Shown in pieces: positions 25,801-33,948 of a stretch of 64,000 nt of DNA. Positions within the stretch are counted from its first letter, which is position 1. Each line of letters begins with the position of its first letter. The stretch spans positions 23,170 through 87,169 of the forward strand of contig CAIVXG010000201.1 in NCBI GenBank assembly GCA_903909815.1. The letters are read 5' to 3'. The notes under the pieces are model-generated. The model saw nothing but the letters and a program-made list of their open reading frames with translations, was not told where the DNA came from and did no database searches. The DNA comes from an uncultured beta proteobacterium (GTDB taxonomy: Bacteria; Pseudomonadota; Gammaproteobacteria; Burkholderiales; Burkholderiaceae_C). The translations under genes and the position numbers were made by a program.

Positions 25801-25864
25801 AATCAGTTGAGGACAGAGCAAAGCTCGCTGCACGTAGCTCTTGGCCTGTCCCGCAAAGTCTCAC
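25801..25864. repeat. Single GGACAG/CTGTCC stem-loop repeat
   Basis: The sequence from AATCAGTTGAGGACAGAGC to CCTGTCCCGCAAAGTCTCAC matches the long copies at 22001-22125. The inner stem is AGCT/AGCT where the copy at 22062 has AGTT/AACT, a paired change that keeps the stem. It lies between the divergent speB and EamA genes, 37-100 bases before speB. Confidence 0.75.
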
Positions 25865-26011
25865 CCAGGGCGAAAGTGCAGTGACGAACGGTAGCGCAGT
25901 TGCCGCGTCGGTTTGGGTCCAATTCTCGATGCACCGGGACACCCACTGATCGGCCCTGGGAGACGACACAGCAATAATCGGCCTCCAAGTAAGACCTCTG
26001 GACCTTCAACT

Positions 26012-26917
26012 TTGAACCCCTCCACCATTCGGCTGCGCGCCTACCTGTGCCTGGCGCTGAGCATGTCGCTGGTGGGAAGCTATGTGGCGCTGTCCAAGCC
26101 GCTGGTGGCGGCGCTGCCGGTGTTCCTGCTGGCCTGGCTGCGCTTTGGCATCGGCGCTTTGGCGATGCCGAACTGGCTGAAAAAGCCTGCGGATGAAACT
26201 CCGATGACGTCCCAGACCAGACGACTGCTGTTTCTGGAATCCTTCTTGGGCAACTTCCTGTTCACGATCTGCATGCTGTTCGGCGTGAGCATGACCAGCG
26301 CCGTCTCGGCAGGCGTGATCATGGCGGCCATTCCCGCCGTGGTGGCGCTGTTGAGTTGGGTTTTCCTGCGCGAACGCATCGGAGCGCGCGTGGGCGCCGG
26401 AGTGGCTTGCGCGGCGCTGGGCATTGCCCTGCTGGCGCTGGCAAAGACAAGTGCCAGCGCCGATTCATCGGTGACTCACGCACTTTTTGGCAACCTGCTG
26501 GTGTTTGGCGCCGTGCTGTGCGAAGCGGCCTACGCCGTGATCGGCAAGAAGCTCACCGGCACGATCGGGCCCAAGCGCATCACCGCCCTCATCAACCTGT
26601 GGGGCTTGGCGCTGATGACGCCCATGGGCCTGTGCTACGCCTGGCGCTTTGACTTTGGCGCCGTGCCCGCGGGCCTGTGGACGCTGCTGCTGTTTTACGC
26701 CCTGGCGGCCAGCGTGTGGACTGTTTGGCTTTGGATGACGGGCCTGCGGTCCGTGCCCGCTGCACAGGCCGGAGTCTTCACCGTGATGCTGCCGATCTCG
26801 GCTGCGCTGGTCGGCGTGCTGGTGTTGGGCGAAAGCATTTCAGCCCTGCAGATGCTGGCGTTTGCCATCGCTTTGCTGGGAGTGGTGTTGGCAACACTGC
26901 CAAGCAGGGGCGACTGA
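26012..26917 (+). CDS. EamA-family (DMT) transporter
   Basis: About 301 residues with ten predicted transmembrane helices in two EamA repeats, beginning RAYLCLALSMSLVGSYVALSKPLV and ending in a helix AFAIALLGVVLATLPS. DMT proteins of this type export amino acids, amines or metabolites. The start is uncertain: no ATG precedes helix 1, and the TTG at 26012 is the nearest plausible codon; another TTG at 25913 would add a hydrophilic 33-residue leader. Divergent from speB with a shared control region, so I infer a role in amine or amino-acid efflux linked to polyamine use. Confidence 0.8.
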   Translation: MNPSTIRLRAYLCLALSMSLVGSYVALSKPLVAALPVFLLAWLRFGIGALAMPNWLKKPADETPMTSQTRRLLFLESFLGNFLFTICMLFGVSMTSAVSAGVIMAAIPAVVALLSWVFLRERIGARVGAGVACAALGIALLALAKTSASADSSVTHALFGNLLVFGAVLCEAAYAVIGKKLTGTIGPKRITALINLWGLALMTPMGLCYAWRFDFGAVPAGLWTLLLFYALAASVWTVWLWMTGLRSVPAAQAGVFTVMLPISAALVGVLVLGESISALQMLAFAIALLGVVLATLPSRGD

Positions 26918-26931
26918 TCCCCGTGGTATCC

Positions 26932-26961
26932 CGTATCTTGCGCCCGTTGGCGCAAGATACG
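26932..26961. terminator. Bidirectional hairpin between convergent genes
   Basis: A perfect 13-base stem (CGTATCTTGCGCC and its complement) with a CGTT loop lies between the EamA stop and the stop of the anti-sigma-like gene. No strong T-run is present on either side, but the stem length and the convergent setting fit a terminator. Confidence 0.7.
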
Positions 26962-26968
26962 ACGATCC

Positions 26969-27532
26969 TCAAAGCGCCTTCTGGACCAACGCCCCTCTGA
27001 ATAGCAACTCCCCGCTCGGACCTTGGGCGTCTGGCACGCCGCCCTTGGACTCCACGCTCACCCCGAGGTTCGGGATATCACGCAAGTCGGCCTCCGTCGC
27101 TGGAATGCGCAGGGTCTTGCTGGCGCCCAGCAGCCCGACCGAGCGCGCTTTTCCGCTGGCGGGCAAGGCCCACAGCTGCAGGGACTCTTCGCGCCCCTCG
27201 ACCACGTTGCCAAGACGTTGCAGCACCAGCACGTTCTGTGTGGGATCGAGCGTGACCAGCAAGCCCGCCGCGCCCTGAGCATCGGTCAAAACGGCGATGT
27301 ATTTGATCTGCGGCAGCGTCACGAGCTGCTTTTGAAGGTGCGCGATTTGCGCCTTGAATTGCTCGAACATGCTCATGCTGGTGGCGGCAGCAAATACCAG
27401 CAGGATGGCGAAAAAAATCGCAATCCCCCGCCACCAGGAGATGGGTCGCAAGCCCAGCACCCGCTCAATGGGGATGGCGCTGTCGAGGGAAGGGCTGAGT
27501 TCGTCGGTGGTGGCAGTAGTCATGGACCGCAT
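26969..27532 (-). CDS. RskA-like anti-sigma C-terminal domain protein
   Basis: A 187-residue single-pass membrane protein. Residues 1-33 are cytoplasmic, the helix WWRGIAIFFAILLVFAAATSM spans about 33-53, then a short coiled coil (FEQFKAQIAHLQKQL) and a periplasmic RskA-type domain with LQLWALPASGKARSVGLL and GVSVESKGGVP. Intact RskA proteins carry an N-terminal zinc-binding anti-sigma domain of about 80 residues and sit beside a sigma-K gene. Here both are absent. It may be a shortened anti-sigma factor or a sensor domain recruited for something else. The start may be the ATG at 27532 or at 27523; neither has a clear ribosome site. Confidence 0.7.
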   Translation of the reverse strand: MRSMTTATTDELSPSLDSAIPIERVLGLRPISWWRGIAIFFAILLVFAAATSMSMFEQFKAQIAHLQKQLVTLPQIKYIAVLTDAQGAAGLLVTLDPTQNVLVLQRLGNVVEGREESLQLWALPASGKARSVGLLGASKTLRIPATEADLRDIPNLGVSVESKGGVPDAQGPSGELLFRGALVQKAL

Positions 27533-27560
27533 TGTGGCTCAACACGCGACCCTGAACGCT

Positions 27561-28070
27561 TCACAGCGGCGCCTGAGCGCTCACCACGATGCCGTCCCCG
27601 TCGGCAAAAAGCCAATCTCCCGGACGCAACCGCACCCCCTGGATCTGCACCGGCACATCGCTCTGCCCGTGGCCGCGCTTCTCTGTGGGCAAGGGCATGC
27701 TAGCAAGGGCACGAATACCCAGGGGCTCAAGCGCCAACTCCGCCACGTCGCGCACGCAGCCATCGATCACCACACCCGCCCAGCCGTTGCGCGCTGCGGC
27801 GGCACCCAGGTTGCCACCGAGCAGGGCGTGGCGCAACGAGCCGCCTCCGTCCACCACCAGAATCCGCCCCAGGCCGGGCGAGTCCACCGCGGCCTTGACC
27901 ATGGAATTGTCCTCAAAACACTTGACGGTTGCCACGGGCCCGAAAAACTTGAGCTTGGCACCAAAGTCCCTAAAGACAGGGGGCAACACCCGAAAACTTC
28001 CTGACGTGTCGTGCCGGTGTGCATCGCACAGATCGCAGGTGGAAAAAATCACTGCTGCGGATGAAGTCAT
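27561..28070 (-). CDS. RraA-family protein (HMG/oxaloacetate lyase-like)
   Basis: A 169-residue RraA-fold protein, the usual size for the family (about 160). The substrate and metal site segment GGNLGAAAARNGWAGVVIDGCVRDV is complete, with Arg and Asp of the CVRD turn. Members either inhibit RNase E (RraA in enterics) or act as 4-hydroxy-4-methyl-2-oxoglutarate aldolase / oxaloacetate decarboxylase. Environmental betaproteobacterial copies have the catalytic residues, as here, so lyase activity is plausible. It lies 28 bases upstream of the anti-sigma-like gene on the same strand. Which of the two roles applies cannot be decided from sequence. Confidence 0.88.
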   Translation of the reverse strand: MTSSAAVIFSTCDLCDAHRHDTSGSFRVLPPVFRDFGAKLKFFGPVATVKCFEDNSMVKAAVDSPGLGRILVVDGGGSLRHALLGGNLGAAAARNGWAGVVIDGCVRDVAELALEPLGIRALASMPLPTEKRGHGQSDVPVQIQGVRLRPGDWLFADGDGIVVSAQAPL

Positions 28071-28400
28071 GTCAGTCCTTACAAAGAATTTTGCACATCA
28101 GCATGCACCCCTTGACTATGCCTCGTTTCGACCCCCGAGCATACTCAAAATTAGCGCGTCGAAGGCTTAGGCGATGCACCTACTTTCGGCTCGAAAAGCG
28201 CGCTATCGCGCCCCCTGAGGCATCTTCGCAGCAGCTTTCTCGAAAAAGACACAAAAAAAACAACACATAAGAGTGAAAAACACCGTTTTCGCCTATCAAA
28301 ACATCGATTTCTCCCTTAGCATCTGCTTTGCCAGTGGATCACGTGTCGAAGAGCGCGGTTTTCATTGGTGAATTCTCAACTTCCAGAAGGAAATTCAATC
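28071..28400. other. Gene-free gap upstream of the histone-SWIB gene
   Basis: A 330-base stretch between the divergent rraA-like and histone-SWIB genes. It is more AT-rich than its surroundings, especially 28245-28320. It should hold promoters for both genes, but I cannot name boxes with confidence. No ORF with a ribosome site and no RNA gene are seen. Confidence 0.5.
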
Positions 28401-28838
28401 ATGGCAACTGCAAAAAAAGCACCGGCTAAAAAAGCCACTCCCGCCAAAAAGGCTGCACCCGCGAAAACAGTCGCAGCTCCGGCAAAGAAAGTAGCCGCCA
28501 AGAAGGCAGCTCCCGCGAAGAAAGTCGCTCCTGCCAAGAAGGCAGCTCCCGCGAAAAAAGTCGCTGCAAAGAAGGCTCCTGCCAAAAAGCGCACCGTGAA
28601 CGCCGCGTTCATGAAGGCCCTGACTCCCAGCTCCGCCCTGGCTGCTGTGGTGGGCGCCGCGCCGCTGCCGCGCACCGAAGTGGTGAGCAAGCTGTGGGTG
28701 TACATCAAGAAAAACAAACTGCAAGACGCAGTGAACAAACGCATGATCAATGCCGATGCGAAACTGAAGGAAGTTTTCGGCAAGCTGCAGGTCTCGATGT
28801 TCGAGATGGCTGGCCTGATCGGCAAGCACCTCAAATAG
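28401..28838 (+). CDS. Histone H1-like / SWIB domain fusion protein
   Basis: A 145-residue basic protein. Residues 2-72 are repeats of Lys/Ala/Pro such as KKAAPAKKVAPAKKAAPAKK, like the tail of histone H1 and bacterial AlgP/Hc1-type proteins. Residues 75-145 form a SWIB/MDM2 domain: LPRTEVVSKLWVYIKKNKLQDAVNKR and KLQVSMFEMAGLIGKHLK. The tail should bind DNA or RNA without sequence preference, and SWIB domains bind proteins. I placed the start at 28401, after AGAAGGAAA; an ATG at 28365 is in frame but lacks a site. A strong terminator follows. It is a likely nucleoid-associated protein. Confidence 0.92.
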   Translation: MATAKKAPAKKATPAKKAAPAKTVAAPAKKVAAKKAAPAKKVAPAKKAAPAKKVAAKKAPAKKRTVNAAFMKALTPSSALAAVVGAAPLPRTEVVSKLWVYIKKNKLQDAVNKRMINADAKLKEVFGKLQVSMFEMAGLIGKHLK

Positions 28839-28860
28839 TCCACCTCGGTGTTGACTTGAA

Positions 28861-28886
28861 AAGCCGCAGCGATGCGGCTTTTTTTT
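28861..28886 (+). terminator. Terminator of the histone-SWIB gene
   Basis: AAGCCGCA and TGCGGCTT form an 8-base stem around GCGA, followed by eight T residues (28879-28886). It lies 22 bases after the stop codon, and 47 bases before modB, so modB needs its own promoter or read-through. Confidence 0.93.
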
Positions 28887-28932
28887 GTGTGTATGCTGGC
28901 GCGGATATGACCCCCGATTCAAAATTCCAGGC

Positions 28933-29604
28933 ATGAACGGCGCGACCTGGAGCGCGATCTCGCTCACGCTGCAGTTGGCGGGTTTGACCACGCTGATCTT
29001 GCTGCTGCTGGGCACACCCCTGGCCTGGTGGCTGGCACGCACCCGCTCCTGGGCCAAGGGTCCGGTGAGCGCCGTGGTGGCGCTGCCGCTGGTGCTGCCC
29101 CCCACGGTACTGGGGTTTTATCTGCTGATCACGCTGGGTCCCCAGGGCCCCATCGGACAACTCACCCAGAGCCTGGGGCTGGGCCTGTTGCCCTTCACAT
29201 TTTCCGGACTGGTGCTGGGCTCGGTGCTTTATTCGCTGCCGTTTGTGGTGCAGCCTTTGCAAAGCGCCTTTGAAGCCATCGGCGAGCGCCCCCTGGAAGT
29301 AGCTGCCACCTTGCGCGCTTCGCCACTCGACGCATTTGTCAGCGTGGCCCTGCCACTGGCACGCACCGGCTACCTCAGCGCCACCGTGATGGGCTTTACC
29401 CACACGCTGGGCGAATTTGGCGTGGTGCTGATGCTGGGAGGCAATATCCCGGGCCAGACGCGCGTGCTCTCGGTGCAAATCTTTGATCAGGTGGAAGCCC
29501 TCGAGTACGGCCAGGCGCATGCACTGGCCGCTGGCATGCTGGTGTTCTCCTTCGTGGTGCTGCTCGCGCTGTTTGCACTCAAACCCGCGGGGCGGCAGCG
29601 GTGA
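28933..29604 (+). CDS. modB: Molybdate ABC transporter permease ModB
   Basis: A 223-residue inner-membrane permease with about five transmembrane helices. [16 protein letters not shown] and the coupling motif [17 protein letters not shown] (EAA loop) are characteristic of ModB, and [21 protein letters not shown] is its most conserved stretch. The ATG at 28933 gives normal ModB length; the ORF is open to 28885 but that part lies in the terminator's T-run. It overlaps modC by 4 bases. The binding protein ModA, normally just upstream, is absent; instead the histone-SWIB gene and its terminator are there. Confidence 0.93.
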   Translation: MNGATWSAISLTLQLAGLTTLILLLLGTPLAWWLARTRSWAKGPVSAVVALPLVLPPTVLGFYLLITLGPQGPIGQLTQSLGLGLLPFTFSGLVLGSVLYSLPFVVQPLQSAFEAIGERPLEVAATLRASPLDAFVSVALPLARTGYLSATVMGFTHTLGEFGVVLMLGGNIPGQTRVLSVQIFDQVEALEYGQAHALAAGMLVFSFVVLLALFALKPAGRQR

Positions 29605-30704
29605 CTGCGGCGGTATTCCGTGCCGGCGACACCGGCGTGCAACTGCGCTTGCAGCGCAGCCACGGCACGTTCGAGCTTGATGTTGCACTGGACCTTCCCG
29701 GGCGCGTGGTGAGCGCGCTGTTCGGCCCTTCGGGCTGCGGCAAGACCAGCACGCTGCGCGCCGTGGCGGGCCTGGACCGCGCCGCCCGCGGTCGCGTCGT
29801 TGTGAACGGCGAAGTCTGGCAGGACGATGAAAACAAGATCTACGTGCCAACCCACCAACGCGCCATCGGCTATGTATTCCAGGAAGCAAGCCTGTTCGCG
29901 CACCTGACCGTGCAAGGCAACCTGAGTTTCGGACTGCGCCGCGTGCCGGCGGCGCAGCGGCGCGTCGCGCTGGAACACGCGGTGGAGCTACTCGACCTTG
30001 CTGCGCTGCTGCCGCGCCAGGAGCACACGCTCTCGGGTGGCGAGCGTCAGCGCGTGGCCATCGCGCGGGCACTGGCGAGCAGCCCCAGCCTGCTGCTCAT
30101 GGACGAGCCGCTGGCCGCGTTGGATGCCCAACGCAAGGCCGAAGTCCTGCCCTATTTGGAACGCCTGCAACGCGAGCTCGATATCCCGGTGATCTACGTC
30201 AGCCATGCCATCGACGAGGTGGCGCGACTGGCCGAGCACTTGGTGCTGCTGGAAGCCGGGCGCGTGCGCGCCAGCGCGGCCACGTCATCCCTGCTCACGC
30301 GCCTGGATCTGCCGCTGGCGCATGGCGACTACGCTGCAGCGGTGATCACAGCCAGCGTGAGCGGCCACGATGCCGGTTTCGGTTTGAGTTTTGCCGATTT
30401 TGCCGGCGGCAGCTTGACCTTGGCACAACCCAATTTGGCGCTGGGCCAAACCCTGCGGCTGCGCATCCAGGCGCGCGACGTGAGCCTGACGCTGCAGCAT
30501 CAAACTGACACCAGCATCCTCAACATACTGCGCGCCACGGTCGCCGAGCTCGCGCCTGACAGCCCTGGGCAGGTGATGCTGCGTCTGGATGTGGGCAGTT
30601 GCCAGTTGCTGGCCCGCGTCAGCGCCAAGTCGGTCGCCGCCCTGCACTTGACGCCTGGGCAGACCGTGTACGCGCAGATCAAGGGCGTGGCGATCGTCGG
30701 GTGA
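29601..30704 (+). CDS. modC: Molybdate ABC transporter ATPase ModC
   Basis: A 367-residue ATPase. Walker [11 protein letters not shown] (about 41-50), Q-loop [12 protein letters not shown], signature [15 protein letters not shown], Walker [13 protein letters not shown] and H-loop VSHAIDEV are complete. The C-terminal Mop/TOBE domain (about 295-365; [25 protein letters not shown]) binds molybdate or tungstate and lets ModC sense oxyanion supply. It begins at a GTG overlapping the modB stop (GTGA at 29601-29604). It must work with a ModA encoded elsewhere or share another receptor. It supplies the metal for the molybdopterin enzymes, such as formate dehydrogenase. Confidence 0.94.
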   Translation: MTAAVFRAGDTGVQLRLQRSHGTFELDVALDLPGRVVSALFGPSGCGKTSTLRAVAGLDRAARGRVVVNGEVWQDDENKIYVPTHQRAIGYVFQEASLFAHLTVQGNLSFGLRRVPAAQRRVALEHAVELLDLAALLPRQEHTLSGGERQRVAIARALASSPSLLLMDEPLAALDAQRKAEVLPYLERLQRELDIPVIYVSHAIDEVARLAEHLVLLEAGRVRASAATSSLLTRLDLPLAHGDYAAAVITASVSGHDAGFGLSFADFAGGSLTLAQPNLALGQTLRLRIQARDVSLTLQHQTDTSILNILRATVAELAPDSPGQVMLRLDVGSCQLLARVSAKSVAALHLTPGQTVYAQIKGVAIVG

Positions 30705-30720
30705 CGGAGCGCCGCCAGAT

Positions 30721-31530
30721 TCACTGACTTCTTTGATCGACCACCAGCGCGCGCAAGGGGGCGCCCAGGTGCATGCCGGAATCAAGTTGGATGAGTTCAC
30801 CCGTCACGGTGCGCGCACCATCCACCAGCCAGAGTATGGCTTGCGCCACGTCCTCGGCGCTGCAAGCCCGCGCCAGCGGTGTGCGCTGCTCGTAACTGGC
30901 TTGCAGTTTTTCGAAAGCCTCCTGCCCCACGCCCTGTACAAACCAGCGCGTGGTGATGAGCCCGGGACATACCGCGTTCACCCGGATCTCTGGCGCGAGT
31001 TCGCGCGCCAGGTGCAGGGTCAGGGAATTGATCGCGCCTTTGGACGCGACGTAGGGTACTGATGAACCGATGCCCAGAGTGCCCGCCACCGACGACACAT
31101 TCACGATCGCGCCCTGTGTCTGGCGCAGGTGGGGAGCGCTGGCGCGCACCATCTGAAACGTGCCCAGAACATTCACACTGAGAATGCGCCCAAACGTGTC
31201 GGCGTCCATCGAATCCCAATTTGCGGCGCCGCCGAAGGTTGAGATGCCGGCGTTGTTGACCAAGGCGTCAAGCCGACCCCAACGACGGATGGCGCCCTGC
31301 ACCAAACTCCTGCAGTCCGCATCGTTGGCCACGTCGCCTCGCAGCAGCAGGGTGTCGGCTCCCGCCGCACGGCACTCGGCCTCGGTTTGTCTTGCCTCTT
31401 GCTCGCTCTTCGAGTAATTGATGAGCACGTTGTAGCCGAGTCGCGACAGTCCCAGCGCCGTTGCAGCACCCACTCCCGTTCCTGAACCCGTCACGAGCGC
31501 CACCCTGCGCTCCGTTTCATTCTTGTTCAT
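30721..31530 (-). CDS. SDR-family oxidoreductase
   Basis: A 269-residue classical short-chain dehydrogenase. The cofactor motif TGSGTGVG is at residues 14-21, NNAG near 92, and the catalytic Ser-Tyr-Lys is seen in VSSVAGTLGIGSSVPYVASK. The C-terminal DSGMHLG follows the usual end-loop. Ser after the first beta strand, rather than an acidic residue, gives no clear NAD/NADP preference. Substrate unknown; similar proteins reduce 3-oxoacyl groups or sugars. It ends 16 bases from the modC stop (convergent) and has a 188-base upstream gap shared with the divergent carbonic anhydrase gene. Confidence 0.88.
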   Translation of the reverse strand: MNKNETERRVALVTGSGTGVGAATALGLSRLGYNVLINYSKSEQEARQTEAECRAAGADTLLLRGDVANDADCRSLVQGAIRRWGRLDALVNNAGISTFGGAANWDSMDADTFGRILSVNVLGTFQMVRASAPHLRQTQGAIVNVSSVAGTLGIGSSVPYVASKGAINSLTLHLARELAPEIRVNAVCPGLITTRWFVQGVGQEAFEKLQASYEQRTPLARACSAEDVAQAILWLVDGARTVTGELIQLDSGMHLGAPLRALVVDQRSQ

Positions 31531-31718
31531 TTCAGCTCCTGGTTGTAACTGGGACCGGCAGGGCTCTCATGAGCGGCTGGGCTTGTCGCCATGAATGGTA
31601 AGGCAGGCACGCACGACCATGTGGTCACCCATGCGTCGCGCTGCGAGTTGCAGCACCTCAAAATTCCGGTGGCACACGGCCCAGCGGCTCAAAGCACTTC
31701 CGCGCTACGATCCGCACC

Positions 31719-32243
31719 ATGCCTATCTACCGTATCAGCGGCAACGCGCCGCAAATCCCCGACTCAGCCTTCGTCGCCCAGGAGGCCACGCTGGTTGGCC
31801 AGGTGGTTCTGGGTGAGCTTTGCAGCGTCTGGTTTGGTGCCGTGATTCGCGCCGACAACGAGCCCATTCGCATCGGTGAGGCCTGCAATGTGCAAGAAGG
31901 CGCGGTGCTGCATGTCGATCCTGGCTTTCCCATGGACATCGGCGCCCACGTCACCATCGGCCATCAGGCGATGCTGCATGGCTGCACGATCGGCGAAGGT
32001 TCATTGATCGGCATCCAGGCCGTGGTACTCAACGGCGCAGTCATTGGCAAGCACTGCCTGGTGGGCGCAGGTGCCATCGTCACGGAGCGCAAGACTTTTC
32101 CCGATCGGTCTCTGATCGTGGGGGCGCCTGCCAAGTTCGTGCGCGAACTGACCGATGCCGAGGTGTCCGGATTGGCAAACAATTCCGCCAACTACGCCCG
32201 CCGGGCGGAACTGTTTCGCACCGAGCTTGAGCTCATTCGCTGA
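31719..32243 (+). CDS. Gamma-type carbonic anhydrase-like protein
   Basis: A 174-residue left-handed beta-helix protein with hexapeptide repeats from about residue 12 to 140. Metal-ligand histidines are visible in the segments VLHVD and HVTIGHQAMLHG (three His), as in gamma carbonic anhydrases; the C-terminal helix LANNSANYARRAELFRTEL packs on the trimer. Members (YrdA/CaiE/PaaY group) are carbonic anhydrases or thioesterases. It may handle CO2/bicarbonate balance, which fits a formate-oxidising cell, but that link is loose. It stands alone, followed by a 140-base gap. Confidence 0.88.
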   Translation: MPIYRISGNAPQIPDSAFVAQEATLVGQVVLGELCSVWFGAVIRADNEPIRIGEACNVQEGAVLHVDPGFPMDIGAHVTIGHQAMLHGCTIGEGSLIGIQAVVLNGAVIGKHCLVGAGAIVTERKTFPDRSLIVGAPAKFVRELTDAEVSGLANNSANYARRAELFRTELELIR

Positions 32244-32386
32244 ACTGCCAAATCACACACCGCGCTCCCGTCATGCACGAGCCCACGACGACATCCCTCG
32301 AATGGCCGCTCGCCAGCGCCACGCCCCTTTCCGCCGCTCGACAGGCGCAGGTGATTTCACCTTGTATTAGCTGAGGCAGTAGAATT

Positions 32387-33214
32387 TCAATTCCCCGCAT
32401 TAGGAAAGAACAATTGTTCGCCGCCGATCTTGTAGCTGGCGATCACGCCTTGTCCTGCTGGCGAGACGATCCAGTCGACAAACTTCTGTGCGTCCGTTGA
32501 TTTCACATGCGCAAATTTGGCCGGGTTCACCGCCATCACGCCATACTGGTTGAACAGGCGCCCGTCGCCTTGTACCAACACTCCCAGGTTGGCGCGGTTC
32601 TTGAAGTTGAGCCAAGTGCCGCGATCGGTCAGCACATAGGCGCCGGTGGACGCTGCGATGTTCAGCGCCGGTCCCATGCCGCAGCCACAGGATTGATATC
32701 CACTGCCCTTGGCTGCCTCCAGTCCGGCCATTTTCCAGAAGCGCAACTCGGCCGCGTGGGTGCCGCTCTTGTCGCCGCGCGAAATGAAAGCGGCGTTGAC
32801 TGAAGCCAACTTCTTCAGCGCCAGCACGACGTCCTTACCGTGAATTTGCGCCGGATCGGAGACCGGACCCACCAGCACGAAATCGTTGTACATCACGGGC
32901 CAGCGCTTCAGGCTGAAACCCTCGGCCACGAACTGCTCTTCTGCCGCCTGATCGTGCACAAACAGCACGTCGGCGTCGCCGCGCCGTGCCATGTCGATGG
33001 CTTGTCCGGTGCCCAAGGCCACCACTTTGATCTCGATGCCGCTGGCCTTCTTGAACTCGGGCAGAAGATAGGGAAACAGGCCCGACTGCTCGGTCGAAGT
33101 GGTCGACGCCATCACAATGCTTTGTGCCGTCGCGGCAGCGCCGGCAAACAAGGCGACGGCAGTCAGCACCCAGGGTGCCAGGCGTGAAGGGTTCATGGAC
33201 CGGCGTGATTTCAA
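32387..33214 (-). CDS. tupA: Tungstate-binding periplasmic protein TupA
   Basis: A 275-residue periplasmic receptor. A signal peptide ends at FAGAAATAQ, then IVMASTTSTEQSGLFPYLLPEF, the TupA signature in which Thr/Ser residues coordinate the oxyanion; LGTGQAIDMARRGDADVLFVH and VMYNDFVLVGP follow. TupA proteins prefer tungstate over molybdate. The start is most likely the TTG at 33214: AAAGGAG lies just upstream and the codon overlaps the tupC stop (TTGA). The ATG at 33196 has no site and would shorten the signal peptide. It is the last gene of tupB-tupC-tupA, an unusual position for a receptor gene. Confidence 0.9.
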   Translation of the reverse strand: MKSRRSMNPSRLAPWVLTAVALFAGAAATAQSIVMASTTSTEQSGLFPYLLPEFKKASGIEIKVVALGTGQAIDMARRGDADVLFVHDQAAEEQFVAEGFSLKRWPVMYNDFVLVGPVSDPAQIHGKDVVLALKKLASVNAAFISRGDKSGTHAAELRFWKMAGLEAAKGSGYQSCGCGMGPALNIAASTGAYVLTDRGTWLNFKNRANLGVLVQGDGRLFNQYGVMAVNPAKFAHVKSTDAQKFVDWIVSPAGQGVIASYKIGGEQLFFPNAGN

Positions 33215-33948
33215 GTGAGTTCTCCTTTGACAAAAAGTTGGGCTGCGGGCGACAGCTGTTGCAGCCGCACGCCATCGAAAAATTCTTGCACCGGCAGGTC
33301 GGCCAGCACCCGACCCTGCTCCAGGTAAATGACGCGGCTCGCCAGGCGCTTGACCTGACCAAGGTTGTGGCTGGCGAAGACCAGCGTCATGGGTTCGGTA
33401 CCGGTGCCATTGGCAAATTCGGCCATCAAGGCTTCCACCTCGCGCTTGGCGTGCGGGTCCAGGCTGGCCGTGGGTTCATCCAGCAGCAATACCTGCGGCT
33501 GCAGCGCCCAGGCCCGCGCCAGCGCCAGTCGCTGCTGCTGCCCACCCGAGAGGCGTCGCGCCTGACGCTGCGCCTGTTCTGCCAGACCCACGCGCTGCAA
33601 CGCCAGCAACGCCTGCTGGCGCGCCTGACGCCAGCGCTGCCCCTGCAGCCACAGGCCCAGCGCGATGTTGTTCTGAGCACTGCTGCGCAACATGTGGGGG
33701 CGCTGAAACAGCATCGCCTGGCGCAGCGCCGGCCGCGTCGTCATCGCGCCGCGGCTGGGCTGCACCAGGCCGTGCAGCACGCGCAACAGCGTGCTCTTGC
33801 CGCAACCGTTGGCGCCGACCAGGGCCACGCATTCGCCCGCCGCCAACGTGAGCGTGACATCCGACAAAGCGCGCACGCCACCACCACGGCTGCCGGCATG
33901 AAAGTGCACGTCGATCGCGTGCAGCGTGGCCAAGGGTTGGAGGCTCAT
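33211..33948 (-). CDS. tupC: Tungstate ABC transporter ATPase TupC
   Basis: A 245-residue ATPase with Walker A LVGANGCGKST, signature [16 protein letters not shown], Walker B VLLLDEPTASLD and H-loop FASHNLGQV. It has no C-terminal Mop domain, unlike ModC, as is normal for TupC. The start overlaps the tupB stop (ATGA at 33945-33948) and its stop overlaps the tupA start, so the three genes are co-translated. It drives uptake by the TupB permease dimer at the inner membrane. Confidence 0.9.
   Translation of the reverse strand: MSLQPLATLHAIDVHFHAGSRGGGVRALSDVTLTLAAGECVALVGANGCGKSTLLRVLHGLVQPSRGAMTTRPALRQAMLFQRPHMLRSSAQNNIALGLWLQGQRWRQARQQALLALQRVGLAEQAQRQARRLSGGQQQRLALARAWALQPQVLLLDEPTASLDPHAKREVEALMAEFANGTGTEPMTLVFASHNLGQVKRLASRVIYLEQGRVLADLPVQEFFDGVRLQQLSPAAQLFVKGELT

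Noticed and set aside
32273..32374. A 33-codon ORF (MHEPTTTSLEW...) after the carbonic anhydrase gene
   Set aside because: No Shine-Dalgarno, no recognisable feature, and it ends within the gap. Not enough to call a gene.
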